NCBI GenBank assembly: GCA_024305405.1
Contig: JAKNDB010000068.1
Span: 9,037,501 to 9,101,500, forward strand
Source of the DNA: Dirofilaria immitis
Taxonomy: Eukaryota > Nematoda > Chromadorea > Rhabditida > Onchocercidae
Reading direction: 5' to 3'
DNA length: 64,000 nucleotides
Shown here: positions 36,602 through 50,696 of the stretch, in pieces
Layout of the letters: each line of letters opens with the position of its first letter
How positions within the stretch are numbered: position 1 is the first letter of the stretch
The notes under the pieces: generated by a model
Told to the model about the DNA's origin: nothing
The model's input: the letters and a program-made list of their open reading frames with translations, nothing else
Databases searched by the model: none
Translations under genes and position numbers: made by a program

Positions 36602-37697
36602 ATGTTAAATATAGTACACTATATGTTGATATTCGCTTGCACATTTTTGACAACTGCTGCTTTACCATTCGCGGTTTCTAGTAAAAAGATTCAAGACTCT
36701 GCTGTCAATGTACTATAAATGGAGATGAGAGCACAGGTAAAATTGTCACCGGTTTAGGAAGTGCTTTCATTAACATAATCAATGCTCTACCACCTTCTTT
36801 AATGGGTACTAAAAATTGAAGTGTTTTCTATTATTCAAATAAGGAGAGAAATCTAGCAAAGATTTTAAGTTCATAGTTTTGATTTTCCGTAATTGGAAAT
36901 AGCTCCAGTTTAATGAACCATTTCAATTTCTAGAATATTTCTAATTTTTAAACTGACCTATTTGGACTGTAGTGATATTAAGAGATTTTGTAATTGGATT
37001 TTGCCTACGTACCTTCCTAATTTATTTATTCTAAATAATCAAATATACACTTTATCTCTTTATTTATTCTAAAAATAAGCATCAAATATACACTTTAAGG
37101 ATGTGAGGATTAACTGCTACGACGATTGGCGATGCTGGTGGAAGATTTATCAGCACTAGTGGAGGAAAATTTATCAACACGTATATTGGAGGTTCAGGTG
37201 CTGGTTTGATGATACCATCTCTGCAAATTTATGTACCCCAGGTACAATTTCCCTCAGCAATGAACATTATACCGCAACAACAACTGCTGTACAATCTTCA
37301 ACCAATGCAATCACCATTTCTTAGCATACATCAATCAAAAGTTAGTACGCAATGTTGTGTGGTAAGTCCTATAGTTTTTTCAAATTCAGTTTTCCCATTA
37401 TTCTATTTTTTTTTCATCCAGTTCTTTCTTCTCCAGGCAGCATTTTTAGCAACATCATAAATTATATCATCGAAAATTCCCATTGATAACACTTTTTGCA
37501 TCATTGAATTTTTGCAGCCATGTCCGGATGGAAATGGTATCTGTTGCTGTACTCCCGGTGCAACAACAACAACAATACCTCATGATTCGGATACCTTGCA
37601 ATCATCATATTATTCAACTGGAGCAGCGATACCCATTAAAAGCATCTTATCACTTACCAGCATAATAACATTGCTTGCCTTTGAGAACATTTTATGA
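36602..37697 (+). CDS. Small secreted protein, probably GPI-anchored; function unknown
   Basis: Four exons (36602-36680, 36737-36805, 37108-37361, 37518-37697) join in phase and give about 193 residues. Residues 1-22 form a signal peptide with a hydrophobic core (MLIFACTFLTTAA) and a cleavage-type LPFAVS. The mature part is Gly-, Ser- and Gln-rich (GGRFISTSGGKF, PQQQLLYNLQP), followed by a compact cysteine cluster (QCCV then PCPDGNGICCCTPG) and a Thr run. It ends with a hydrophobic tail (ILSLTSIITLLAF) after a small-residue stretch, as in GPI-anchor signals. I do not recognise the family; it may be a nematode- or filaria-restricted surface protein. Intron 1 would be only 56 nt, and the acceptor of exon 3 (GATGTGAG) is unusual, so exon 2 and the start of exon 3 are less certain than exon 4 and the end of exon 3. 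Confidence 0.6.
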
Positions 37698-40600
37698 AAA
37701 TCTGGCAAGAATGCTTGAGAAATTCTTAAGTAGAAACAATGTTTCTTCAATTTTTTCTTTCAAGTATCGATACACTTATGTTTATTCTTTCAATTCCTAC
37801 TAATCTCTTTGGTGTTTAAATTATTCCAAATTTTCAATTTTCACCACTCACTTAACATATTGATTAATTTCCTAGATTAGATTGTCTGATATCGCTAGAT
37901 ATGTAAGAACATTAAAAGTGCAATTGTCTAACGTATTATCTTCAAATATATGTATATGTACAGTAGGGACTGAAATTTAGTTTTAGGTTAGGAAATATAC
38001 CTTTTGAAATTTTGTATGAAATAATGGAAAAATATAAATCGCAAAGCTACAGAAATCATTTAAAATCATAACGTAACTAAGAAACTGAAATTTTATTAAA
38101 AGTCAGTTAACTCAATCTTGAAAGATAACAACATGTTTAATTAAACTGAAGGAATTATTGATTTTAACATAAATAATTATAATTAAATTAAATCTCAATT
38201 ATACTCATCGAAGTGCACTGCCTTCATATGCATTGCCACTTTCTGTCACAATTTTCTTTAATCTATTATATTTCTATATTTCACTGTCATATTTCCATCG
38301 CTTTGTAATTATTATCGTGCAATTTAACTAAATTGACCAACGATGTTGAAATTTTTATTGGCTTAAACATTTTGCAAGCTCGAGAGGTTTGCTGGAACAT
38401 CGCTGACTTCTCGAAAGTTCGTAAATTTTCTTCATAAAATTTGCGAACTTTAAACTAAAGAAAACTTTTCTTCTTTATTGCAATGAAATCTAACAGCGAT
38501 TTTTTAAGCTACGATTGAAAAATTTCATTTTAATCTGTCTGATGGTATTTAATCAATTAATTTTTGTAATGATACTTACCTAACTTTTTTTGCTGTATTC
38601 AAATAAATTATTCAATTATTCCATTTTTTCATCAATCTTTCTTTACCAGATGTTATTTCTAATTTCTATTTTCATCGGTTTTTTTCCACACAGTAAGTTA
38701 TATGTCGACTTTATGATCTTTCAATCTTTTGGTAAATATTTGCTTATAATGAAACATATTTGAATGGCACTTAAAATTGACTTCAATCTCGCATGGCCCA
38801 ATTAGTTTATTTTCAAGAGTCGTACCGTAATTTGATTGTTCTTCCCTTGATTTCAAAAGGGAAGTTATAACATTAAATCAGAAAGATATTGTTGTTAAAA
38901 AGCAAAAAAAAAAGTAATAATTGCTTCAATAACACTTGTTTTATTCTCAGCTTTATTTTAAAATTTTCAGATATTTTGTGAGATTTTTAAATACTGTGCG
39001 ATTTTTCGTTGTCCGATTTGAAATACCTTTTTCTATTCAGAAATTATCATTTTATTTCGCATCATGCTTTTACTGAAATGATAATGATTGAAGTGTTCGA
39101 TCACTTTCTCAGTTATGACCTATCGACTGCGGGAGTACAATTATTTTTAATCAGTCATTTCAAACACCAATCCAATTCCATTTATCCCATTATAACTGAT
39201 TGTGTAAATGTATTACAATGATTATGAAAATGAAGTTTGCATATTAATTGATCGACATATTATGCTTCACCTTCTGCATCTTTCTCCATCATTGCTCAAT
39301 TATTTCAATTATAAACGTATATTGAGCTAGTTTGGAAGTTTGATACAGATGAATAGTGAGAGTTTCAATGGCATGAAAGGACGGTGTTACTGTAATTTCT
39401 TACAATTGAACTTCTTAAATGCATTGATACTTCATGTTAAATTTAACGCATATACAAATTTAATGATTTTTTTGCTACTTCAAATTTTTTTTTTTAATAT
39501 CCATAACAAATTTATAACACTTATTTATTGATTACATAACAATTTATTGAAAGGTACCGCGCAAATCGAGAAGGGAAAAAGAAGAACTAAATCGAAAATG
39601 TGTTTTGCTCTTCAACGTATCATTTTTAAATCAAATTTAGCATTTGATTTAATTAACCGTAAATAATTTCTCTCCTTTGGTTTAAATTAATCGATTGATT
39701 GATCCTGATTGAAAATAATGATCCAGAGTTTTCGGGGACTTTATTAACATATAATTTGTTATTCATTCAGTTAATGATTTCAAAACATGCATGAATTTTT
39801 TTGAATTTCAAAATTTTTGTTTGGTTACAAGCGACAACAAATTGCTTTTGACTAGCTAAAAGTATTTTGAAAAATCCTCTCAATCATTCCAAAAATTTCA
39901 TCTTGAAAAATCAATCGTTCTAACTAACGTACGGGAAGTGTTATTCCTCATATTCCGAGCCTAAATTTCAGAAATTAAAAGAAACACAAAGTAGTGAATT
40001 GTCTTCAACTTATTTTATTTTTCATTTTAGTGGAAATGAAAAAAAAGAAAAGTGAAGAAAAAGTAAAATAGTGAAAACGAAATGAATTTCAAGGTGACAA
40101 ACTTAATTTACTGTAACTATCTTTGCTTATTTGTAAGGTATATGAGTTTTGAAATGGGAAGATAAGAGATGGATTAGAATTCTATCGGTGCTCACATATA
40201 GTGCCGGAAAAGGTAGAAGAAGAATTAAATATTAATTTAACTGGTTAAATAATTGCCTGTACAATTTAACTAACGATGGTATTTTATACGTAGGCGCATT
40301 TCTTTAATTCTTTTATAATTGACACATCCAAAATTAGCACCTCATTTCTTTTTAACTTTGTGAAGGTTTATTTAAGTTTTAAATTTCTATTAATGCTTGA
40401 ATCGGTGGAAAATTTCAAGCACCACTTTTATTGTTTCACATGAAGTTTGCAATTTTTCTTAAATAAAACACTGAAACGTAGATGAGTTCAACGCCATTTA
40501 AAAAAATGATTGAAGATTAGAAAAACTAATAGTAACCTTGAAAATTAGTTTCAAGTCGTACCCAACTAAAATTTCTGTTTTTAAAAATTACCTGAGATTT

Positions 40601-43066
40601 AAAAAATGATTCTTGAATATTAGCTTGAATTAATCTAAGCAAAAAAAGCATAGGACTTCGTTCTTTTTAATTAGCTCAATTGAGCTATCGAAACAATCAA
40701 AGTGAACGTTGATCACTAATTTCATCATCAATGAAGCGATATGTTTCTATTTATGATGTGCTCTTCTTTTATTCAATCTTCCATTTCATTATTTATGGAA
40801 GTTTATTTCTATTGGATTTGTCAACTTCTATCTTCTACAACATGTAGTCTTTCCAACTCATGCATCTATAATAATTTTCTAATTTTGAAAAAGAACAAAC
40901 GAATAGAGTTGCTGTATGTGAAAAATTTCATTTATTTTTAGAATATTAATGCAAGTGAAATTTTTAAATTCAAGTCCATGTAAATTTCTTAATGTGGAAA
41001 CAATGGGAGAAAATTTAAAAGACGCTGGAGAGTAAATAGTGCCACCTTCAATGAATCAAAATTGGTTTCCAAGTTAGAATGCCTTTTCATTTTTAAAATT
41101 TATATCAATCATATTATGTATATTGCGCATTAGCAGAAATGTGCTGCCATCGTAATTCTTTGTTTAATTGAACTAAATTCAATAATTGAACTGAATTCAG
41201 TCGTGACTTATTTGATATAACTTATAGGAACAGCGTTTTCTTTTTTATATTAATGTACTTATTTAATTGATCAAAATTGAAATATGATTTTAATGGTTTT
41301 AAATTATTGATAAATAATTACTTCATTTCTAAATTCTCATTTTGGCTTTAGTATCTTTTAAACAGACAAAAATTTCATTTGTAATTTTTTATTTTGCGCT
41401 TTGTTTTGCATATTTTCGGTTTGTAATTCAAAGTAGTTTGCAAAAGCTTTTGAATCCAGTTAGGAAATTATTTTATTGGCTTTAAATAAAACGTAAAATT
41501 AAAAATATGAAAATAAAGAGCAAATTTTATAAACAATTGCCAAATTTTGACGTTGATTATAATTTTCATGCTTTTTCAGTTTTGAAAACTTTTTGAATAT
41601 CTGAAATGAAGTTAACATTGTGGCATATATCCTTCTAAGTTATCAAAGTAGGAATAGGAATATTTTTACTTATAGTTACTTATAGTTCTGAATTATTCGA
41701 ATCTGAGATTTAAGAGTTATTTGTTAATACCAATTAAGTTTGAATTTTGTTCAGTACTGTGTAAATTTTTTTTTTGAAAATTTTCAGTAAAGTTTTAATG
41801 CTCATGCTTACTTCAAATGAAGATGTTATTTATGAAGTTGATGAACATGAAATAACTACCTTTAACAATATTGTTTTTTAGTTCACTTCTGCAACCTAAC
41901 TTATTTCAGTATAGTAATTTTTTCATTGATTATGTGCCAGCATTTTCATTCCTTTTAGGTATTAAAACAGATCTACATTTGTCACTGAGTACTTTGATAC
42001 ATATCGAAATGTAGGAATTGGTTTTTCATGGGGCACCATAGTTTTTAACTACTACTCAAAATATTCAGTCTTTTTGAGTTTCTTATCTCGTCTTACCCTT
42101 TTTGATTCCTTTTATCAATGTCTGTTTTTGCTGAGTCTTTATTATTTTTGTTGTTTATTCATGATTTTAGTATTTCGCTTCAGACACAAAATAAAGTAAT
42201 TGTTTTTTATATTAACATTTATTTGGTTTTTTAATTATTCTAAAGTTTATACTTATTATTTGTCTTGTTTTTAAGAGGTTAAAGCAGTCATTTGGACAGA
42301 CAAATTAGAATGATCTTTGCTTTTACTTGATTTAAGAACTTCTGTCTGGATGCTTTATAAATCTACAAATGATTAGACATGATACTCGTATTTATTTTTA
42401 TGATCTCATTTGGTTCTTTTCTTTGATTCATATTAAAATATTCAGTCTTTATACTATTTATTTTTTTATTTCATTTTTTTATTTACAAGCAATAAAGAAA
42501 AAAGGAAAAAAGTGACAATTAGACGAAATTTTACATAATAGTTATTGGGCTATAATTTATTTTCATCATACTTTGATTTTAAAATTATGGATGAAGTTAT
42601 TCACACTGTAGAACTCGGGACTCTTATATATACTTGATATTTCTTTTATCGACTCTTAATAGTTTTTATTATCAGATTGATGTAACTTATTTCTAAGCAC
42701 CTATACCTTCTTCGCTTATTACTTTGTATTTTGTATTGTACCTTCTTTGAATAATATCTCATTATTCATTCATTGGCTGACTTGTTCATGAATTTATAGT
42801 TATCTTAGCTCTTGCATTGAAAGTTATGAAGTGCTAAGTTTTTTGAATATGGAATTCTTCAAACATGCATTTTTAAAAAATATTATTCTATAAAGGAACA
42901 CTGATAGAAGAGCAATTCAGGATGAATACATTAAAGACTTATAACTTGTTCAAATTATTTTCCTTTAAAAAGAGGAAAACAGAAATATGAAGAAAGGCAT
43001 CTACCATAGTGTTGCTTAACATATTGATTAACAGATTATCATTTCAGTTTTCGTTGAATATAAAAA

Positions 43067-43195
43067 CTGGAAGTGAAGGACGAGGTAGAAGAGCAAAAAG
43101 GAAAAATTAATAACGATGAATTCTTTACCGATGTAAAATCATCGGAATATTGTGATATTAACATATTACAACTTCCTAGTAGCCTCGAATCTAAG
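43067..43195 (+). CDS. Candidate orphan exon
   Basis: Forty-three open codons with an acidic, gene-like composition (EVKDEVEEQKGKINNDEFF; ILQLPSSLESK) end in phase 0 at a GTAGAC donor. A perfect ATTTCAG acceptor lies at 43047, but it opens in a different frame and a stop separates the two. Possibly a relic or an indel-affected exon. Confidence 0.2.
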
Positions 43196-45714
43196 GTAGA
43201 CAAATTTAATATATAAAGGAAGCTATTGATTAAAAATATAGAAAGCAGCTAAATTTTATGAATTTTGTAAAATAACGAGTTTGATTTTAACTGAATTTAT
43301 TTTGATTCTAACTTGGTAACGAGAAATAAAGAAAGATTATTTAGCAGAAGTTCGTCCACTAGCGTTTTACAATACAAAAAAAAAAATGGAAGTCTTCAAA
43401 TGTTAACCATAACGACACTCTTGCTCGTTGCAGATCTGAATTTATTACGTTTATATTCGGTGAACTTAAGAATAAGAAATTACTGACGTTATAATTCATT
43501 GAATATGTACTACTATCCATTTTTACTAGAACATTGATTTTAGGTAATTGTTATGGAACCTACTCTACGTATGGCACCCAAATTCCTTAAAAGTTCTCTT
43601 ACAAAGCATCAAATACAGTGATAGCATATTTATGATATATTTTGGTCATGAATTCGTCTTACACATCTTCATCTTATTTTTCAAATGAATTTCATCTTTG
43701 TTGAGATATTCTTGTAGTTTAATTACAATGTCGTTATGGTTTTCTATTAAAACTTTTGTAAAATTTATTTTACAAAATATTTGGATTGTAATCGTTATTA
43801 TTTTGAATGATTATGTGCTATGACTATATTTTTTTATAATTATGTGCTATTATTATTTTTATGATTATATGTTGAATTATTGTTACTTTAATATTTTTAT
43901 TGGAATTAATTAATTGAATTTGAATAAGTCAAAATCTATAGGAATATATTTAATAAATTGGCAAATATTTATAAAAACATTAAATAGTTATTAAATAAAT
44001 ATAAATTTCAATATGAATAATGGAATTACATTTTTACTCGAGTCAGAAGATTTTTTCTATAATATATTTCAGTTTCTGAATCTGTTACCGCGCAAATCTT
44101 TTTCTTTAATTTGTAATATGGTTCCATTTTACTGAAGACTAAAATGACCAAAATTTTTGTTTTTAAATGTACGAAAATTATCGATAATTTTATTCAGAAA
44201 ATTTTAAGAAGGTTGATTAAGAACAAAGCTAATATTAAGTAGCATAGATATTGTCCAATTTGTTATATTTAAATCTTAACCATAACATATTAATGTTCAC
44301 CTGGCGTGATTTTTTGACGTCCAATAGGTAAAATATGTTTGTTATTTAAAATTAAATTAATTAGGATTATTCGTGTGGTCTTTGCAGAAAATTTTTGAAA
44401 AGATTAAATTTGCGATATAAGAATGATTACATTATTTATTAACTATGCTGTGTCAAGTTTGAGAAATCCAATGAAACGTTAAGATATTTTACGCCTGATT
44501 AGAGTAGAAAAAAATTCTGCTTGTTTTATTAAGAGTTCTTATTAATGTGTAAGTGTATGATGCTACTTTTATTTTCATTTCTGATATATCCATTTCGTGT
44601 TTGCATTGGATTAATGATTTGATTTTGCTTAATCATATATACCGCAAACAACGAGTAATCGATCAAGTTTTTCTGGATTGATGAAGAGCATTGAAACTGG
44701 CTTAGATGATGATATTTATTGAAGGAAACAGATTATCATCATAACTATCATCAATTGAGTAAATGATATGATATCTACGTTACTATTAGTTTTTATTTTG
44801 GAAAATTGAGATGAACTTTTATGGTTTTTTTCTTTATTCAAGTATTTTCTCGTAACGCGTTTCACACAAGTTATATATTACATGATATGACGAAAACTGT
44901 TCCATTAACGATAAGCAATGAATTATTAATGCAAGCCATTAAATATTGATGATGATGAAATAGTATATTTCGCTACGTTTAATCATCTTTGATTTCATGT
45001 TCATGAAGAATTTATTCCTTCATACGAATTATATTAATTTATAGAATATTTATAAGTGCTGAGAAATAACATGAGATAAAAATAATGAATTGAAGTTTCG
45101 TATTTCTGATGTCTATTAAAATTATTATTTTCTAGTTCTTCCAGTGTTTCCTGAAATTAATATTGCTAGAAGGAGTTCTTCCGCATGCTTCTTAGCCTCA
45201 GCTATCATGACGGCTTGTAAATGAGAAAATTGGTTGCATAACAAATAGTAACATTATCTGTTAATCATATATATTAAATTCTGTTTGAAATTAGAATCTG
45301 ATACAAAGGTGAATGAAGATAACTCTGATTATATTATTCTAATGAAGAATCAATTGATCGTATGCCATCAGAACATTTTTCGTCATTATCACAAAGGGAA
45401 TCGATCATTATATTATTAGTAATGGCTATTTTTATTTTCATTGTTTGAAAAAAATTACTTAAATGGTAATGAATCTAAGAATCGTTATCACATGCTCGCG
45501 CATATATATGATCAAGAAATGCGGTTCATCAGTGCACGAATTTTGCAACGTCATTTTAATATTACTTAGCTCGTGTGGATCCTTTCACACAATGTTAAAG
45601 CTCATGCATCGTTAATCTTAAACAAGAATAAACTTTTTGTTGAATAGCATTATTTTCCAAAATATCATTCTCCTCCTCGCTGATCACTAAACTAATCATT
45701 AATCATTTTTTCAG

Positions 45715-45778
45715 GCTCAGGGCTGTATATCTAAAAGCAATGACAGAAGCAAAACAGATATATGATGTTGTCGCATAG
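45715..45778 (+). CDS. Candidate orphan terminal exon
   Basis: A textbook TTTTTTCAG acceptor is followed by 20 codons of helical, gene-like composition (LRAVYLKAMTEAKQIYDVVA) and a TAG. It would need a partner exon ending in phase 2, which I could not place. Confidence 0.2.
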
Positions 45779-48054
45779 ACTATTGGAACAATGGCATCTT
45801 ATTGGAATTTCATCCTTGTAATCTATTTGATCAATATTTTCTCTTTTCCTTTCTTTTCATAAGAATTAAACAACAAGTTATCTATGAATATCATGTTCGT
45901 ATAACTTCTAATTTTGAAATTCTCCCTGCCGAAATCTTTCAAGTACTTAGCGATATAGCTTAAATCGCTTAAATACTAATAAAATGTTTCAATTCCCACC
46001 TTTCCGACGAAGCAAATGATTTTTTGTTCATTTAATATCCTATAGATGGTCGTAATACTACAAAAAAGCAATGATTGAAATATAAAATCTGAGGTACAAA
46101 AAAATTGAACAATAATGCTATCTTTTTCATTTTTAATTCATTGCTATAATTCATTTTAAAATGCGAAATTTTTATCTGTCACCCGTATTATGTTGTTTCG
46201 TATTTTCTCCAGGTATTCTAATCTCATTTACATTTCCTCAAATTCGCCGCAATTCAAATAGGTGTATCACAAATTTATTAAATTACAATGCTTCTTTGCT
46301 TATTTCAAATAACATATTCAGGTTTTCTATACGTTGCTATCTATGCTATTTCATAAAATTTCATTTTAGATCTGTTGCCTTTCTTACTTTTTAAATTTAA
46401 ATGTTAATGTACACGGAATAGTAGTACTGCCAAGTATGTGAATGATGCTTGGATCCGTTTGTTCGTTAATTTCTTTGGTACTAGTGTAATTACATATGCT
46501 TTTAATAAATAATAAGCAAAGAAAATAAGACATTTGTATTGTATCACTTTTGTTAATTATAATTGATTTAAATTACGTAAATTCTTTGAGCAAACTAACG
46601 TAAATGAATAAAAGATTGCAGGTAAAATCTATGGAAAATGAATTAGTGATTAAGCCGTTATTAATATATCTCCACGATTTCTTTTCTTTCTTATTTAGCA
46701 TCGCAAAGTAATGATCATTCATCATGTGCATTAGCAATAACTGTTTGAACAAATTACAATACTCACATTATTATTTTAAATCCTTTTTTATATTAAAGAG
46801 TTATTCTCTAATGATAAAATTTAATTTTAAATTGAAAGAACCGAAAGAATAGATTTGAATTTTTATCCATCAGACGCATTTAAATAAAAGAATACTAATC
46901 ACAGCATGATATTATATAATGAAGCTGCTATTAAATTGATACAAAAAAGTAACAGTTGCTTAACATTTATTGCACATGTGTTTGAATTATCATAAATGAC
47001 TAAAGAAAATAAATGAATGTGATTGTTAATCAGTGAGACTTATACTCATAAATTTAAAGAAATCTTTTGAGGATTTTTGATGATTTTTAAAAATTTTGCT
47101 TGCTCGAAACATAGATTTCTATTTATTCCTATCGTTGTGTTATTTTGTTTTAACGAAATATTTTATTTTCAAATATTCACAAGTGAAGAGATGAAAGGAT
47201 GGCAGTATTGAGGAATACTTTGTTTGTAGGATATGTATGCACTGATTTATTTTTTAATGAATTATAAGTTAATGAATTTCCTCTGAACACTTTGTATTTT
47301 GCTTAAAAAATATCATAATTAATAGATTCGTGAACATTTTTTCTCTATTAAAATTATTTGCAATATTTTGTTCGCTCTCTTTTCAACGCGTTTGAATTGA
47401 TCGGGCACAAATAAAAAAGATCAATTTTTAAAATATTCTATCATTTTAATAAATCGATTTTTTTATAAATAATTTACTAATTAAATGTACATTGATATCT
47501 TCTCAAAACTTATCTCGAGAAAGAAGAGAAGAATTTTATAAAATTGTCTCAAATCATTTCACAGTGGGAGATAAAAATATCTTTAAATCATTATTTTGAT
47601 GAAAAAAGAAATTTTGGCATTCATTTTCGGAGTACGACAATGACTTTTTATGAAATTAATATATCCATTCTCATTAATTGCTTTTTTTGCATATTCGAAA
47701 TGGCTTTAAAAGAGAAAGGATGATATTAACAAAGTACTGCGAAAATTAAAGAATATGATACATATTAAGGAAATGACATGAAATGTGAGATCTAATAATA
47801 CATTTGTTGTGGAAGACTTTTGTTGCGGGGACAATCAACAAGTGACGAATTTTTATTAGAAAAAAACAAGGTTACATCCGTTGCTGTGATTGTGATTATA
47901 TAGGGTGATAAAAAGGGGCGTGATGAGAAAAAAAAATTTGGATTGGAAAGATTTGTAAATGGATAAAACAGATGTTTTAAGAGGAACAAATGATGAATAA
48001 TGTGGGAAAGGATTTTGGGTGAATGATGAATAAGAAAATTTAAATAAATGTTTT

Positions 48055-48116
48055 GATTAGTGTGAAAAACAGGAAATCGTTGATGGATTAGTGTGAGAAA
48101 CAGGAAATCGTTGATG
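48055..48116 (+). repeat. 31-bp tandem duplication
   Basis: Two adjacent units (48055-48085, 48086-48116) start GATTAGTGTGA and end CGTTGATG. They differ at one position (AAAAAC versus GAAAC context). The duplication is recent and lies in the gene-poor stretch. Confidence 0.8.
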
Positions 48117-50696
48117 GCTTAATTATTTGTTACAAACAATGTATTTTTAGGAATTTTATAAATTTGAATTAATTTTCTCTCGGTTTCCCGACAACATTGG
48201 ACAAATGAAATATCTGCATGTAAGAATTGAAAACTGTAAATAACTGTCGATGGAAAACTGATCAAACAAAAGTGGAAAGCTTTTACTAAAGCATTATCTC
48301 GTGACGTTATAATGGAATAATGACGGTGATTTATCGGTGATACAAAAATAGGTCGAAGCATCTATAATAAATATCTTTATCAAATATCCTGAATCTAAAA
48401 GAATTTTTAAATTGCTTCATTAATACAATAAACTGATGTTTGCATACTAAGCTTGAGTTCTGTACTCACTTCAATTAATTTGATGTTAAATCACACTAAA
48501 ACAAGTGTCCAATAAGCATGTTTAAGTAACTGGATGGTTTATGTCGATAACGGAAGACAAAATTAGACTTTATGGTAAATATCTGTTTCTGTCAGTTCCA
48601 ATCACTGCAATTATTTGAACTGGCCAAATGATTCCATGTTGATTCAGAAGAAGGATAATATAAAGAATCTTTCATGCAAAGTAACCGAAATCTGACATTG
48701 GACGAGTTCAGTCTGATTTTTTTCATTAAATCCTTTATCTTTGTTCCGATCATATTAGTTCTTATTGAGCTTTTGAAATTTATTATACAGTATTATCCGT
48801 TTGTTCAATATTTTGAATCTATTAATAATCAGATCAGATGATAGATAGTTTCATTTGTTGAAATGCTTATGTTGAAATGCTTATCCATTTTCATTTAATG
48901 CAATTAAAAATATAAGCTCAATGAAAAAAAAATCAGCGAATTTTTATCAGCGACTAATACCCGAATCCTTGCATATATTTGTAAATTTCTTCTTACGTTC
49001 ATTTCATCGATGATGAGAAATTTTATAATGAAGAGCAGTTCAGGAAGAAAGTGATTGCTGAATTTCATAGCCTCAACAAAAGCAGCTTCAGCGTTATATC
49101 TTTATTGTTCATCCATTAGTGACATATTTGCAAAACCCGCTATTTCCCGAACCATCTGATAATACATTCTTCAAAGCAGTTACAATGCATGTTTAACAAC
49201 ATTATATTCTGCTTACCGTTTTATAGAATGAATGTCCTATCAATTAATTCCGAAATAAAAATAAAAATAGTCTAAAATACTGGGCTTGAAATATTTGTGA
49301 GCAGTGAAAATGATTTATCTCCCTCATGTTTTATGACAGAAGATAAATCGCGAATATGTCTCTATCAGTAAATTCCCGGTTGAAACCGGAATCTATCCTG
49401 CTTTTGAAATAATTTGCTCACATTTAATGGAATCAGCAACGAACAATTATAACGGCAATTTTCTTATGAAGAATATGAAGACAATAAATTTTTCGGCCGT
49501 ACAAATTAATTATGATATATAGCTTTAATATTATCATACGAACTAATTTATAAAGCATGAAATTTTAACTTCCTTATGACTTATAAACATTGCTATCCCT
49601 TGGCCGACAAATCAAGATTATGGAATTGCTCTCGAGAAGAATGAAATCTGAGGCCATGATGAAGACTGTGAAAGAAACTACTCAATCAATGTTTTACTGA
49701 GTTTGAAAATAGAATCAGTGCATAGATCGAAATATTTTAATGTCTAATTAGGTGCAAGGAACATACTGTATTTACATTAATGATAACGCTGCAACCTATA
49801 ACAATATCAGTACTATTATGCATATTTATCTAGCACTCATCATTAACTGTTATATTAAATCAACTTCCTCATGAATAAATTATTCTATTGATAATTTCTC
49901 TAAATAGTATTGACAAACTACTCAGATTCTCTTTACCCTTAAGAATGACGTCTTTTAACCAAAAGCTAAGTTATATTTTTGTTTGTTCTTTCGACAAATT
50001 TTGTTCCCACCTTAATTTCCATACATTCTAAAAATCTAATCAAATGCTAATAATGATAAGTGTGTTGAATTAAAATGTACATAATAAATTATTAAATTAG
50101 CCTTATCGCACAATCAAAAGAACCAATAGACTACTGGAGCTTCCAATTATGATTATGATCATAGTAAAGATATATTTTTCTCTTTCTGGTACTAATTTGT
50201 TAGATTTAGAGAATGAATTAATCTAACATGGCTTCGATATGCGACTCTTCATTTCTATCACTTCTGATAAGAAAATCATCGACCGATCTTCTTTTAATAT
50301 CAAACTGTTGTAATTCAGAATAATTTCCTGTTTTGATCTCTTGTATGATCTTCGATCTGCCTATGCACATGGTTCCTACATATAATTATTAAATTGATTG
50401 CTTCACTCGTATGGCTGTAGTTAATGAGGATAGGAATGGTGAGGAGAACAAATTTAAAAAGCAAAAATTCTGGAAGAAAAATCTTATCCCTTTTTTCTAA
50501 CATTGTTCCAGGTACTGTACATTATGAAATATCAAAATTGCCGCGAAGAAATCATTCGAAGCCTTTTCCAACTTTTCAGCATTGTTTCCGTATTGTACTG
50601 TGTATAATTTCACTGGCATAACAAGTTGTGCTTGCCCTTTACCAGAAACTTCCAAATAAAGTACCACGAAATAAATGAGAGGCATCTTTCGTTGTT

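Larger units (their letters stand above)
37698..50696. other. Gene-poor stretch of about 13 kb
   Basis: Very AT-rich sequence with no recognisable family and no open frame above about 80 codons. Short coding-like islands occur at 43067-43195 (+), 44637-44727 (+), 45133-45240 (-), 45715-45778 (+) and 49589-49700 (+). Most lack proper splice sites. The region could be the long-intron part of an undetected gene, regulatory DNA of the flanking genes, or decayed sequence. Confidence 0.5.

Noticed and set aside
40741..40941. 66-codon + frame with hydrophobic N-terminus
   Set aside because: It resembles a signal peptide only because T-rich DNA encodes F, L, I and S; no downstream exon or donor.
47792..47989. 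65-codon minus frame
   Set aside because: Aromatic and hydrophobic low-complexity translation of purine-rich intergenic DNA; no signals.
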